From contig NZ_QUZT01000041.1 of NCBI RefSeq assembly GCF_004682045.1, positions 1-59,813 of the forward strand: a DNA stretch of 59,813 nt. Reading direction: 5' to 3'. Below, in pieces: positions 16,002-23,537 of this stretch. This DNA is from Pseudomonas nabeulensis (GTDB taxonomy: Bacteria > Pseudomonadota > Gammaproteobacteria > Pseudomonadales > Pseudomonadaceae). The notes below the pieces were generated by a model. The model saw only the letters and a program-made list of their open reading frames with translations. It searched no databases and had not been told where the DNA came from. Position 1 is the stretch's first letter. The number at the start of each line of letters is the position of its first letter. The position numbers and the translations under genes were made by a program.

Positions 16002-17312
16002 TCATTTCGGATAACCCGCGCGCTTCATCTCGCGCTCGGTGGTGGACTGGGCTTGCAGCAAGGCCTGGTCAACCGACATGCCGCCGGTGAGCGCCGCCGA
16101 GAACAGCTTGCCCACCGAGGTGCCGATGGCCTGGAACTCGGGGATGGTCACGTACTGGATCCCCACGTACGGCACCGGCTTGGCTGACGGGTGCGCCGGG
16201 TCGGCGTGCTTCATCATTTCCAGGGTGACCTGGGCAAACGGCGCGGCCTTCAGGTAGGCGTCGTTGTAGGTCGACTGGCGCGTGCCCGGCGGTACGTTGG
16301 TGATGCCTTCTTTGTCCGCCACCAGTTGGATGTAGTCCTTGGAGGTGGCCCAGGCGATAAATGCCTTGGCCGCGTCCTTGTGCTTGGACGTGGCCGGAAT
16401 CGCCAGGGACCAGGCGTACAACCAGGACGAGCCCTTGTCAGTGACTTCGGTCGGTGCGGCGGCGAAACCGACGCTGTCGGCGACCTTGCTTTGGCTCTTG
16501 TCGGTGGTGAAGGAGCCGGCGACGCTGGCATCGACCCAGATCGCGCATTTGCCGCTGTTGAACAGCGCCAGGGTTTCGTTGAAACCGTTGCTGGACACGC
16601 CCGGCGGGCCGTATTGCTTGAGGGTATTGACATAGAAGTTGGCCGCAGCGGTCCACTCGGGGCTGGTCAGTTCGGGCTTCCACTGCTCATCGAACCAACG
16701 TGCGCCAAAGGCATTGGCCATGGTGCTCAACAGTGCAATGTTTTCACCCCAACCCGCCTTGCCCCGCAGGCACAGGCCGTATTGGTCCTTGTCCTTGGCG
16801 GTGAGCTTGGCGGCAAACTCGCCGAGTTGGGTCCAGGTCGGGTGCGCGGGCATGCTCAGGCCGGCTTGCTTGAACAGGTCGGTGCGGTAGTAGGTGACGG
16901 TGCTTTCGCCGTAGAACGGCAAGGCGTACAGGGTGTTGTTCACCGACAGGCCCTGGCGCACCGAGGGGAAGATATCGTCGGCGTCGTAGTCCGCCGGCAG
17001 TTGGGTCAGGGGTTCCAGCCAGTGCTTGGCGCCCCACAGCGGGGTTTCGTAGGTGCCGATGGTCAGCACGTCGAACTGCCCGCCCTGGGTGGCAATATCG
17101 GTGGTCAGGCGCTGGCGCAGCACGTTTTCTTCGAGCACTACCCAGTTGAGCTTGATGTCCGGGTGCTGCGCTTCGAACGCCTTGGACAGGCGCTGCATGC
17201 GGATCATGTCGCTATTGTTGACCGTAGCGATGGTAACGGTGTCGGCGGCGTGGCTGGGCATGGCCACGGCCAGGCCGGACAGCAGGAATAACGCTTGCGG
17301 GAGCTTGAGCAT
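16002..17312 (-). CDS. mtlE: MtlE-like polyol-binding periplasmic protein
   Basis: 436 residues of the type 1 sugar-binding (SBP_bac_1) family with a signal peptide ending at Ser-His-Ala-Ala (about residue 23). DTVTIATVNNSDMIRMQRL at the mature N-terminus matches the mannitol/sorbitol/arabitol-binding MtlE/SmoE proteins of Pseudomonas and Rhodobacter. The ATG is used rather than upstream in-frame codons because the signal peptide begins there. It is divergent from the AraC-type regulator mtlR across a gap with a strong inverted repeat. The usual partners mtlF, mtlG, mtlK and mtlD, mtlY, mtlZ are missing: the next gene is the SmoS-like SDR, so the protein is an orphan within this window. Confidence 0.87.
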   Translation of the reverse strand: MLKLPQALFLLSGLAVAMPSHAADTVTIATVNNSDMIRMQRLSKAFEAQHPDIKLNWVVLEENVLRQRLTTDIATQGGQFDVLTIGTYETPLWGAKHWLEPLTQLPADYDADDIFPSVRQGLSVNNTLYALPFYGESTVTYYRTDLFKQAGLSMPAHPTWTQLGEFAAKLTAKDKDQYGLCLRGKAGWGENIALLSTMANAFGARWFDEQWKPELTSPEWTAAANFYVNTLKQYGPPGVSSNGFNETLALFNSGKCAIWVDASVAGSFTTDKSQSKVADSVGFAAAPTEVTDKGSSWLYAWSLAIPATSKHKDAAKAFIAWATSKDYIQLVADKEGITNVPPGTRQSTYNDAYLKAAPFAQVTLEMMKHADPAHPSAKPVPYVGIQYVTIPEFQAIGTSVGKLFSAALTGGMSVDQALLQAQSTTEREMKRAGYPK

Positions 17313-17400
17313 GGCGATTTCCACCTGTTTTTTTGTTATTGAGGGCCGATTACAGCAGCTTGCCCGGGCCCTCACAAACACGTGGAGGATGCTCGACTGG

Positions 17401-17436
17401 TACTTTTTTAACCTTGGCCATGAAGTTAAAAAAGTA
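17401..17436. promoter_or_regulatory. Perfect 12-bp inverted repeat in mtlE/mtlR gap, operator candidate
   Basis: TACTTTTTTAAC and GTTAAAAAAGTA are exact complements separated by 12 bases (36 in total). The site lies 89 bases before the mtlE start and 86 before the mtlR start, so it is centred in the divergent gap. The spacing is suited to a dimeric regulator, most simply MtlR; it could also be a bidirectional structure because both arms carry T/A runs. Confidence 0.6.
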
Positions 17437-17521
17437 TCAGCATCGGACGAAAACGGGACTAGCGCTTAGCTAACTTGAACGCGTATTTTGAAGTGATTCC
17501 AAGAGCCCTAAGTAGCCCGCC

Positions 17522-18487
17522 ATGCCTGCCAGCCACGCCCAATTGTTCGAGCACCGCCCCGCCGAACTGGAAGTGATCCTGCCCGAACCGGACCATTGCT
17601 TTCGCTGGTTCGAGCATGACTACCCCTATGATCTGGCGCGTTGGAACCACCATCCCGAGTTCGAAATCCACCTGATCCGCCAAGGCAGCGGCAAGCTGGT
17701 GGCAGGCGACTACATCGGCCCGTTCAGCGCCGGGCATGTGGCATTGATCGGCCCGGACCTGCCCCACGACTGGATCGGCGAACTGGCCCCCGGCGAACAC
17801 CTGAGCGGGCGCGACGTGGTGTTGCAATTCGATGGCGCTGCCCTCCTCGCCTTGCGCAAGGCCCTGCCGGAACTGGGTGATTTGCAACCGCTGTTTAAAC
17901 ACGCCCGGCGCGGCCTGGAATTTTGCGGCGACACCGCCGTGCAGGCAGCACGTTTGATGGAAAACATCGGCAGCGCCCACGGCCTGCAACGATTGATTTT
18001 GTTCCTGCAACTGCTCGACACCTTGAAAAACGCCCCGCCACCGCAAGTGAAAGCCTTGGCCAGCCCTTGCTACGCCCCCACCCTGGACGCCCGCAGTGCC
18101 GAGCGCATCAACCGCGCCTTTGATTACTTGATGCGTGAACTGACGGGCGACGTGCGCCTGTCGGTGATCGCCCAACAATTGGAGATGAGCGAGCCTGGGT
18201 TTTCACGTTTCTTCAAGCGCAACACCGGCCACGGCTTTATCGACCTGATGCGCAAGTTCCGTGTGCAACGCGCTTGCCGGCTGTTGCTGCAAAGCGACAT
18301 GTCGGTGGCCGCTATCTGTTTTGAAGTGGGCTATGCCAACCTGTCGAATTTCAACCGGCACTTTCGGATCGAAATGGGCCAGACGCCCAGTGAGTATCGA
18401 CGTGCGGCATTACCGAAGGCCAATGGAGATCAAAATGTGGGAGCGGGCTTGCTCGCGAAAGCGGTGGGTCAGCCAATAAATCTGTAA
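17522..18487 (+). CDS. mtlR: MtlR-type AraC-family activator with REP-encoded C-terminus
   Basis: 321 residues. The N-terminal cupin effector domain (HHPEFEIHLIRQGSGKLVAGD) is followed by two AraC helix-turn-helix units at about 200-300 (LSVIAQQLEMSEPGFSRFFKRNTG and VAAICFEVGYANLSNFNRHF). Family knowledge: MtlR of P. fluorescens activates the mannitol/sorbitol/arabitol genes, matching the divergent mtlE. The last 20 or so residues (NGDQNVGAGLLAKAVGQPINL region) are translated from the REP at 18436-18523, which removed or postdates the ancestral stop; this tail lies beyond the DNA-binding domain and probably does not matter for binding. Confidence 0.87.
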   Translation: MPASHAQLFEHRPAELEVILPEPDHCFRWFEHDYPYDLARWNHHPEFEIHLIRQGSGKLVAGDYIGPFSAGHVALIGPDLPHDWIGELAPGEHLSGRDVVLQFDGAALLALRKALPELGDLQPLFKHARRGLEFCGDTAVQAARLMENIGSAHGLQRLILFLQLLDTLKNAPPPQVKALASPCYAPTLDARSAERINRAFDYLMRELTGDVRLSVIAQQLEMSEPGFSRFFKRNTGHGFIDLMRKFRVQRACRLLLQSDMSVAAICFEVGYANLSNFNRHFRIEMGQTPSEYRRAALPKANGDQNVGAGLLAKAVGQPINL

Positions 18488-18523
18488 CTGACACACTGCC
18501 TTCGCGAGCAAGCCCGCTCCCAC
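18436..18523. repeat. REPIN overlapping the 3' end of mtlR
   Basis: Inverted REPs TGTGGGAGCGGGCTTGCTCG and CGAGCAAGCCCGCTCCCACA enclose about 45 bases. The left REP is inside the mtlR coding frame and the right one lies after its stop, before the convergent quinone-oxidoreductase gene. Confidence 0.85.
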
Positions 18524-18537
18524 AGGTTTTGACCGTA

Positions 18538-19497
18538 TCAAGGCAGGAAGATGATCTTGTCCGCACTGCCGCTGTTTACGTCTTCATAGCTCTGCAGACC
18601 CTCGGCCAACGGCACTTCCCGCAAACCCGTCGGCAATGGCAGCAACCCCTCGTCAAAGAACCGCCCAAACTGCTCCAGCATCACCGCGCATTGCGCGCAG
18701 GTGTAAAGCAATGAATTGATCCCCACCACCGAACCACCCTTGCGATACAGCGCCAAGGCTGGCAGTTGCACCAGCCCATCCACCGGCGCGGCGATGATGG
18801 CGATGCGTGCGAAGGGTGCCAGGCCGGCGACCGCCGCCGGTAACCAGAAACCGGTGGTGTCGAAGATCACATCGGCACCGCCCTTGAACACAGCATTCAC
18901 CTGCGCGCCCAAGTCGTCGGGAGTGCCCAGCGCAATCGTGTCAAACCCCTGCCCCTGCAACACCTCGACCTGCTCCGGCCGACGCACCGCCGCCAGTACG
19001 TGGGCACCGCGGATTTTCGCCAGGGCCAGGGCCGCGCTACCCACCGCGCCATTGGCCCCGATGACCAGCAAGCGCGTGCCCTTGGTCACCCCGCTGCGCT
19101 CCAACGCATCCCAGGCGGTGGTGTACGGCACGCCCAAGCTCGCGGCCTGGGAAAAACTCAGATGAGTCGGTTTATGCGCGACACCTTGGGCCGAAAGCTT
19201 CACGAATTCGGCATGGGAACCATCGGCAAAAAAACCCAGGTCGCGCCCCGTGCCCCAGACTTCCTGGCCCAACAGTGCTTGCGGGCCTTCGACCACGATA
19301 CCGGCGAAGTCACGACCGGGAATGCGCGGCAGTGTGGTGTACGGGAAACGGCCAAGGACGTTTTTGACATCGCTGGGATTAAGGCCCGCGGCTTTGATCT
19401 GTACCAGTACTTCATCGGCAGCCGGAACCGGGGTGGCGACATCGACAAAGCCAAGGTGGGCGAGATCGCCAGTGGCGGAAAATTGCAGTGCTTTCAT
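18538..19497 (-). CDS. Zinc-independent quinone oxidoreductase-like MDR protein
   Basis: 319 residues of the medium-chain dehydrogenase/reductase superfamily. The N-terminal GroES-like domain contains IPGRDFAGIV, and the Rossmann domain has LLVIGANGAVGSAALALAK near residue 145. The catalytic-zinc Cys and the structural-zinc Cys cluster are not in place, so an NADPH-dependent quinone/enone reductase role is more likely than alcohol dehydrogenase activity. The ATG MKALQF is preferred; two codons upstream is only a TTG. No strong ribosome site is visible. Followed on its 5' side by a small XapX gene on the same strand, 28 bases away. Confidence 0.85.
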   Translation of the reverse strand: MKALQFSATGDLAHLGFVDVATPVPAADEVLVQIKAAGLNPSDVKNVLGRFPYTTLPRIPGRDFAGIVVEGPQALLGQEVWGTGRDLGFFADGSHAEFVKLSAQGVAHKPTHLSFSQAASLGVPYTTAWDALERSGVTKGTRLLVIGANGAVGSAALALAKIRGAHVLAAVRRPEQVEVLQGQGFDTIALGTPDDLGAQVNAVFKGGADVIFDTTGFWLPAAVAGLAPFARIAIIAAPVDGLVQLPALALYRKGGSVVGINSLLYTCAQCAVMLEQFGRFFDEGLLPLPTGLREVPLAEGLQSYEDVNSGSADKIIFLP

Positions 19498-19525
19498 GGC
19501 CAATATCCATCGAAGTGAAAAGAAA

Positions 19526-19699
19526 TCAGGACAACCAACCGCTGACCAACTGCCGCCCCATGGGCCAGAGCTTTTCGCCTAGCAGCATGCCCATCAGGCC
19601 CACCAGCGCGATGGCTGGCGGCGCGGGCGAGCGGAAGTCCAAGGCGCCGTAGATCACGCCGACAAACAGGCCGATGGCGAGGGAGATCAAGTAGCTCAT
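19526..19699 (-). CDS. XapX domain-containing small membrane protein (DUF1427)
   Basis: 57-residue protein starting MSYLISLAIGLFVGVIYGAL. It has two hydrophobic helices separated by DFRSPAPPAIALVGLMGMLLG and ends LWPMGRQLVSGW. The spacing of Gly residues and the RSPAPPAIALVGLxGMLxGE stretch are the XapX (DUF1427) signature. The function is unknown for the family. It is short enough to be missed by ORF length filters. The ATG follows AAGGCG by a few bases. It lies between the quinone oxidoreductase and an AraC regulator on the same strand, and may be co-transcribed with the former. Confidence 0.85.
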   Translation of the reverse strand: MSYLISLAIGLFVGVIYGALDFRSPAPPAIALVGLMGMLLGEKLWPMGRQLVSGWLS

Positions 19700-19788
19700 G
19701 ACAGGTGACGCCTTGTGGGTGGATGGGCTCAGTGTAGGGAGCCCAATTCTGAAGCATCGGCCAAGTACTTCAGGATATCGGCCAAACC

Positions 19789-20553
19789 TTATCCCAGGTA
19801 TTGCGAGGGTGCCACGCCCAACTCACGCCGGAACATATCGCTGAAGCTGCTGGGCGAATAGCCGAGAGAGCGGGCAATAGCGCTGACCGGCTCGCCCTGG
19901 ATCAACTCCGCCACCGCCGTGGCCAACTGCACCTGGCGACGCCATTCGGCAAAACCCATGCCCAGGGTGGTCTGGAACAGCCGCGCCAACGTACGCACGC
20001 TGGCACCAGCCGCTTCGGCGTGCTGCTCGAAAGGAATGTGCAGTGAAGGTGCGGCCATGACGGCCTGGCAGGCATTGATCAGCCGGCGGTCGCCATCCAC
20101 CGGCATGGCGATCCGAATCTGTGAATGGCGTGCCCGACGCAATTCCAGCAATGCCAAGCCGACCACGGCGTCGTAATACGTAGAGTCCCCGCTATCACCC
20201 TCTTCCACCAGCGTGACGATCAGTTCACGCAGCAATCCGCCGACTTCGATCACCTGTACCTGGCTGTCGAGCGTCGCCGCCAGTGCCGGTCGCAAGTAGA
20301 TGTTGCGCATCTGTAGGTCAGACACCACACGAATCCCATGCTCCACGCCCGGAGGTAGCCACACCGCGCGTTGCGGTGGCACCACCAGCGCTTCACGCGG
20401 CGTCTCGACCCACATCACGCCGCTCATCGCATAGAGCAATTGGCCCCAGTCATGTTGATGAGGCTCTATGTACAAACCCCGCGGGTAGGTGCGCGCCAAG
20501 GGCTGCACGGGAACGGCGGGGTCGCTGAGGTCGGGAGGAGCGGCAAGGGCCAT
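19789..20553 (-). CDS. AraC-family transcriptional regulator with cupin domain
   Basis: 254 residues. The N-terminal AraC-type cupin (HQHDWGQLLYAMSGVMWV, then PPQRAVWLPPGVEHGI) is followed by the C-terminal HTH pair at about 155-254 (GASVRTLARLFQTTLGMGFAEWRRQVQL and SAIARSLGYSPSSFSDMFRRELG). This subgroup commonly controls neighbouring efflux or oxidoreductase genes, so the XapX/quinone reductase genes downstream or the DUF606 pair upstream are possible targets. The effector is unknown. The ribosome site is weak. Confidence 0.85.
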   Translation of the reverse strand: MALAAPPDLSDPAVPVQPLARTYPRGLYIEPHQHDWGQLLYAMSGVMWVETPREALVVPPQRAVWLPPGVEHGIRVVSDLQMRNIYLRPALAATLDSQVQVIEVGGLLRELIVTLVEEGDSGDSTYYDAVVGLALLELRRARHSQIRIAMPVDGDRRLINACQAVMAAPSLHIPFEQHAEAAGASVRTLARLFQTTLGMGFAEWRRQVQLATAVAELIQGEPVSAIARSLGYSPSSFSDMFRRELGVAPSQYLG

Positions 20554-20623
20554 GGGAAGCGCATCAAGCTAGGGTGGGCGACCATGGTAATAACCACCCG
20601 ATAGCCGAAACAACACAATTCCA

Positions 20624-20652
20624 AATGTGGGAGCGGGCAAGCCCCCCACACG
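20624..20652. repeat. Single REP element
   Basis: TGTGGGAGCGGGCAAGCCCCCCACA forms one imperfect hairpin between the DUF606 gene end and the AraC gene start. It is a solitary copy without a mirrored partner. Confidence 0.75.
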
Positions 20653-20662
20653 TTTATCGGTG

Positions 20663-21118
20663 TTAATCAGTCTTGCGGGTATTACTGCGATACATAAACA
20701 CCAACGCCAACGCCAGCAAGGCCATCGCCACAATCCGGCTGCCAGACAGTTCAATCGCCGGGTTACCCAGCCAACCAAAGTTGTCGATCAGCATGCCCAT
20801 GCCCAGTTGCCCGAGGATCACCGCCACCGTGGCGACTGCCGTGCCCACCACCGGCACCGCACCGACCATCACCATCATGTACACCACGCCGAACAAGGCA
20901 CCGGTCAGTTGCCATTTGGGTACGTCCAGCAGGCTGACGGCCTGGGGCGGTTCGAAGAAGAAAATCAGCAGCGCGGTGGTCAGTGCCCCCACGGCAAACG
21001 TCAGCAGGCTGCTGCGCAGCACACCCACCGTCTGGCCCAAACGCCCATTGATCGCCGCCTGTACACTCAACACCGCACCGGCAGCAATCACCAGCACCAA
21101 TAACAGAATCAGATTCAT
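20663..21118 (-). CDS. DUF606 (YdcZ-like) DMT-superfamily membrane protein
   Basis: 151 residues with five predicted hydrophobic helices. VQAAINGRLGQTVG near the N-terminus and PKWQLTGALFGVVYM are typical of DUF606, a half-sized relative of drug/metabolite transporters. The start MNLILL is used; the longer frame begins at TTG. It is the second of two adjacent DUF606 genes (four bases between the upstream stop and this start), which may assemble as a hetero-oligomer, as in small multidrug-resistance pairs. The substrate is unknown. Confidence 0.82.
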   Translation of the reverse strand: MNLILLLVLVIAAGAVLSVQAAINGRLGQTVGVLRSSLLTFAVGALTTALLIFFFEPPQAVSLLDVPKWQLTGALFGVVYMMVMVGAVPVVGTAVATVAVILGQLGMGMLIDNFGWLGNPAIELSGSRIVAMALLALALVFMYRSNTRKTD

Positions 21119-21122
21119 CGCC

Positions 21123-21611
21123 TTACCCTCGTGCAATCAGAACAAGTGCCGCCACAATCAGCGCCAGGGCTATCCAGCGCTCACTGTTGACCCGCTTGCG
21201 CGCGGTGCCGAACCAGCCGAAATGGTCGATCAGCACGCTCTTGCCCACTTGGCCCGACAGGATCGCGATCATGGTCATGGCGATGCCGATATGAGGCGTG
21301 GCCAGGGTCAGCACCACCACGTACATCGGCCCGAGTAACCCACCGATCAACTGCCAGCGCGGCAGGTCGGTCAGCGCCGGGCCTTTTTGCGGGCCGCTGA
21401 ACAGCAGCAGCAAAAACAAAATCGCCGAGCCCACGCCGAAAATGCTCAGGGTCGCCCACAAATGCCCGACCTGCGCACCCAGCGGCCCGAGCAAGCCGGC
21501 CTCGACCGACAGGCCCATGCCCGCCAGAATCACCAGCGGCAACAACAGAAGCCGTAGAAGATTTTTTTTCGGCGTCGCTTGCGCCACAGCCTCGATGGAA
21601 CTCGCCTGCAT
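21123..21611 (-). CDS. DUF606 (YdcZ-like) DMT-superfamily membrane protein
   Basis: 162 residues with five hydrophobic helices after a short polar N-terminus. LPRWQLIGGLLGPMYVVVL and GKSVLIDHFGWFG align with the equivalent stretches of the following gene, showing that the two arose by duplication but diverged. First gene of the pair and divergent from the LysR regulator at 21729, which probably controls it. Confidence 0.82.
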   Translation of the reverse strand: MQASSIEAVAQATPKKNLLRLLLLPLVILAGMGLSVEAGLLGPLGAQVGHLWATLSIFGVGSAILFLLLLFSGPQKGPALTDLPRWQLIGGLLGPMYVVVLTLATPHIGIAMTMIAILSGQVGKSVLIDHFGWFGTARKRVNSERWIALALIVAALVLIARG

Positions 21612-21728
21612 ACATCACCCGCATTTATAGAAAGGAAACATGGCGCGCATTATCCGGTGGCCGTCCTGTGCGATAAATGGGAGCATACGGACAACACCTT
21701 TGCGCAATACGCACAGCATGGAGTCACG

Positions 21729-22661
21729 ATGCAGGGTTTGAATGAATTGAGCTTCAAGGCGCTGCGCCTGTTCGTCGCGGTGCTGGACTTGGGCAGTTTT
21801 TCCGAGGTGGCGCGCCGCGAGGGCCTGGCGCCCTCCTCCATCTCCCGGCAGATCCAGTTGATGGAACACGCCCTTGGCCAACAGTTGTTGTATCGCCATA
21901 CCCGTGCGGTCAGCCCCACCGAGGCTGGGCGCCTGCTGGGACGCCATGCACGCCTGATGCTGGAACAACTGGAGGCCGCTGGCCAAGCCCTGCAGGAACA
22001 GGAAAGCGAACCCAGCGGCCTGGTGCGCATCAACGCGCCGATGGTGTTCGGCCAACGCCACCTGTCACCGTGGCTGGGCGAGCTGTGCCGGCGCTACCCA
22101 AAGCTGCAACTGGATATCCAGCAAACCGACACCTACGTCGATCCCCTGCAAGACGGCACCGACTTGCTGTTTCGCATCGGCGTGCTCAACGACTCCAGCA
22201 TGCAGGCACGCATCTTCGCCCCCCAGCGCTTTCGCATCGCCGCAAGCCCCGGTTACCTGGCCAAACACGGCGCGCCCCAACACCCTGACGAACTGGCTCA
22301 GCACCAATGCCTGGCCTACAAAGGCATCACCGGCCAACAACGCTGGTTCTTCCGCCGCGACGGCGGCGACTGGACCCCCTACAGCGTCAAGGGTCCCATC
22401 ACCGGCAACCACGCCGACACCCTGACCCACGCCGCCGAGCAAGGCCTGGGGCTGGTAGTGTTCCCGTCCTGGCTGATTGGCGAGAGCCTGCGCGCAGGCA
22501 CGTTGCAGGCGGTGCTCACGGAGTACGAGGTGGCAACGACGCTGGAGCCGCAACAGATTGCTGCGCTGTGGCCGGGAAGCCGGCGCTTGTCGCTGAAGGT
22601 GAGGACGGTGATCGATTATTTTGTGGAGTGTTTTGGGGTGGTGCCGTATTGGGATCGGTGA
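21729..22661 (+). CDS. LysR-family transcriptional regulator
   Basis: 310 residues. The N-terminal winged helix is at 5-65 (LRLFVAVLDLGSFSEVARREGLAPSSISRQIQ), followed by a periplasmic-binding-like effector domain of the CrgA/AaeR-like subgroup (GLVRINAPMVFGQRHLSPWL and GLGLVVFPSWLIG). The start MQGLNELSF has GGAG five bases upstream; the frame extends 50 codons further without a ribosome site. Divergent from the DUF606 pair. A terminator follows. Confidence 0.88.
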   Translation: MQGLNELSFKALRLFVAVLDLGSFSEVARREGLAPSSISRQIQLMEHALGQQLLYRHTRAVSPTEAGRLLGRHARLMLEQLEAAGQALQEQESEPSGLVRINAPMVFGQRHLSPWLGELCRRYPKLQLDIQQTDTYVDPLQDGTDLLFRIGVLNDSSMQARIFAPQRFRIAASPGYLAKHGAPQHPDELAQHQCLAYKGITGQQRWFFRRDGGDWTPYSVKGPITGNHADTLTHAAEQGLGLVVFPSWLIGESLRAGTLQAVLTEYEVATTLEPQQIAALWPGSRRLSLKVRTVIDYFVECFGVVPYWDR

Positions 22662-22702
22662 CGCCACGAGCGCTTTGAGGAATTTTCCGACGAGGGAGAG
22701 TA

Positions 22703-22734
22703 GGCCCGTTCTGATTTTACGGGCCACTATTTTT
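22703..22734 (+). terminator. Rho-independent terminator after LysR gene
   Basis: GGCCCGT and ACGGGCC arms (7 bp) around a 9-base loop, followed by CACTATTTTT. It lies 42 bases after the LysR stop, oriented to end that transcript and insulate the toxin-antitoxin pair. Confidence 0.75.
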
Positions 22735-22853
22735 AGGCAATGCGCACTGGGGCAGACTTTGGCGAAATCTTTTCCGGAGCGATGCCATGGACTTCATGTA
22801 CCCCAAAAAATCCCGTGATGAGCGCGTTGCTTCAGCCAGTTGCCTGGCCGTCT

Positions 22854-22889
22854 CTGACAGCTCACCTGCCTTTGGCTATAGTTGGCCAA
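22854..22889 (+). promoter_or_regulatory. Sigma-70 promoter with overlapping palindrome for the toxin-antitoxin operon
   Basis: -35 CTGACA (22854-22859), 17-base spacer, -10 TATAGT (22877-22882), each one base off consensus. TTGGCCAA, a perfect palindrome (22882-22889), overlaps the -10 and start region, where the antitoxin could bind to repress its own operon. Transcript start is predicted about 15 bases before the antitoxin ATG. Confidence 0.6.
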
Positions 22890-22906
22890 AACACGGGGAC
22901 CTTCAC

Positions 22907-23146
22907 ATGATTATCGTGCCCTTGGACGAAGCCAAACGTAATTTGTCAAAACTGGTTGATGAAGCGGCATCCGGCAAAGTCATCACCCTCTCCAAACATG
23001 GCCGCGCTGTAGCGCAACTTGTGCCGCTGGAGAAGCCAAAAAAACCACGAATCGGTGCGATGAAGGGCATGTTCGTCGTTCCTGACGACTTCGATGCGCC
23101 GTTACCGGACGACCTGCTGGATGCCTTTGAAGGTAATCTTTCATGA
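22907..23146 (+). CDS. Phd/YefM-family antitoxin
   Basis: 79 residues. MIIVPLDEAKRNLSKLVDEA and KVITLSKHGRAVAQLVPL form the Phd/YefM DNA-binding fold; the C-terminal acidic tail (PDDFDAPLPDDLLDAFEG) is the usual toxin-wrapping segment. GGGGA lies seven bases before this ATG. An in-frame ATG at 22787 also has a GGAG, but the promoter seen at 22854-22882 would be inside that longer version. The stop overlaps the toxin start by four bases (ATGA). Confidence 0.87.
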   Translation: MIIVPLDEAKRNLSKLVDEAASGKVITLSKHGRAVAQLVPLEKPKKPRIGAMKGMFVVPDDFDAPLPDDLLDAFEGNLS

Positions 23147-23520
23147 GGGTACTGCTGGATACTCATATCCTGCTTTGGGCACTGACTGACGATCCCAGAC
23201 TCTCCCGCAAAGCTCAGAGGCTTATTGAAGATGCTGCAGAAATCTACATCAGCTCTGCGACGTTCTGGGAAATGGCAATCAAGGTCGGGCTGGGCAAGCT
23301 CAATATAGATCTAAACCAGACCCGCGAATGCTGCCTGGAAAGCGGATTCGTTGAGCTACCTATCACGACCGACCACGCCGTAACGGTTAAAGATCTTGAG
23401 CGTCACCACAAAGACCCGTTCGATCGACTCATCGTCGCGGTCGCCTTGAGCGAGCCGATGCGTCTAGTCACAGCCGACCCGCAAGTCGCCCAATACACAC
23501 CCTTGGCAATGCTTGTGTAG
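23143..23520 (+). CDS. PIN-domain ribonuclease toxin (VapC-like)
   Basis: 125 residues of the PIN fold. Acidic active-site residues are visible: Asp6 in LLDTHILLWAL, Glu43 in FWEMAIK, Asp94 in DPFDRLIVA and Asp112 in TADPQV. LLDTHxLLWxL is typical of toxins paired with Phd-type antitoxins. Such toxins cut RNA, often tRNA, when the antitoxin is degraded. Translationally coupled to the antitoxin. Codon choice and base composition are less GC-biased than in neighbouring genes, suggesting recent arrival. Confidence 0.87.
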   Translation: MRVLLDTHILLWALTDDPRLSRKAQRLIEDAAEIYISSATFWEMAIKVGLGKLNIDLNQTRECCLESGFVELPITTDHAVTVKDLERHHKDPFDRLIVAVALSEPMRLVTADPQVAQYTPLAMLV

Positions 23521-23537
23521 AGCCATACGCCTCTGGG

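Noticed and set aside
22787..22906. N-terminally longer antitoxin starting at 22787
   Set aside because: A GGAG is present, but family proteins begin at the MIIV start and a near-consensus promoter lies inside the extension.
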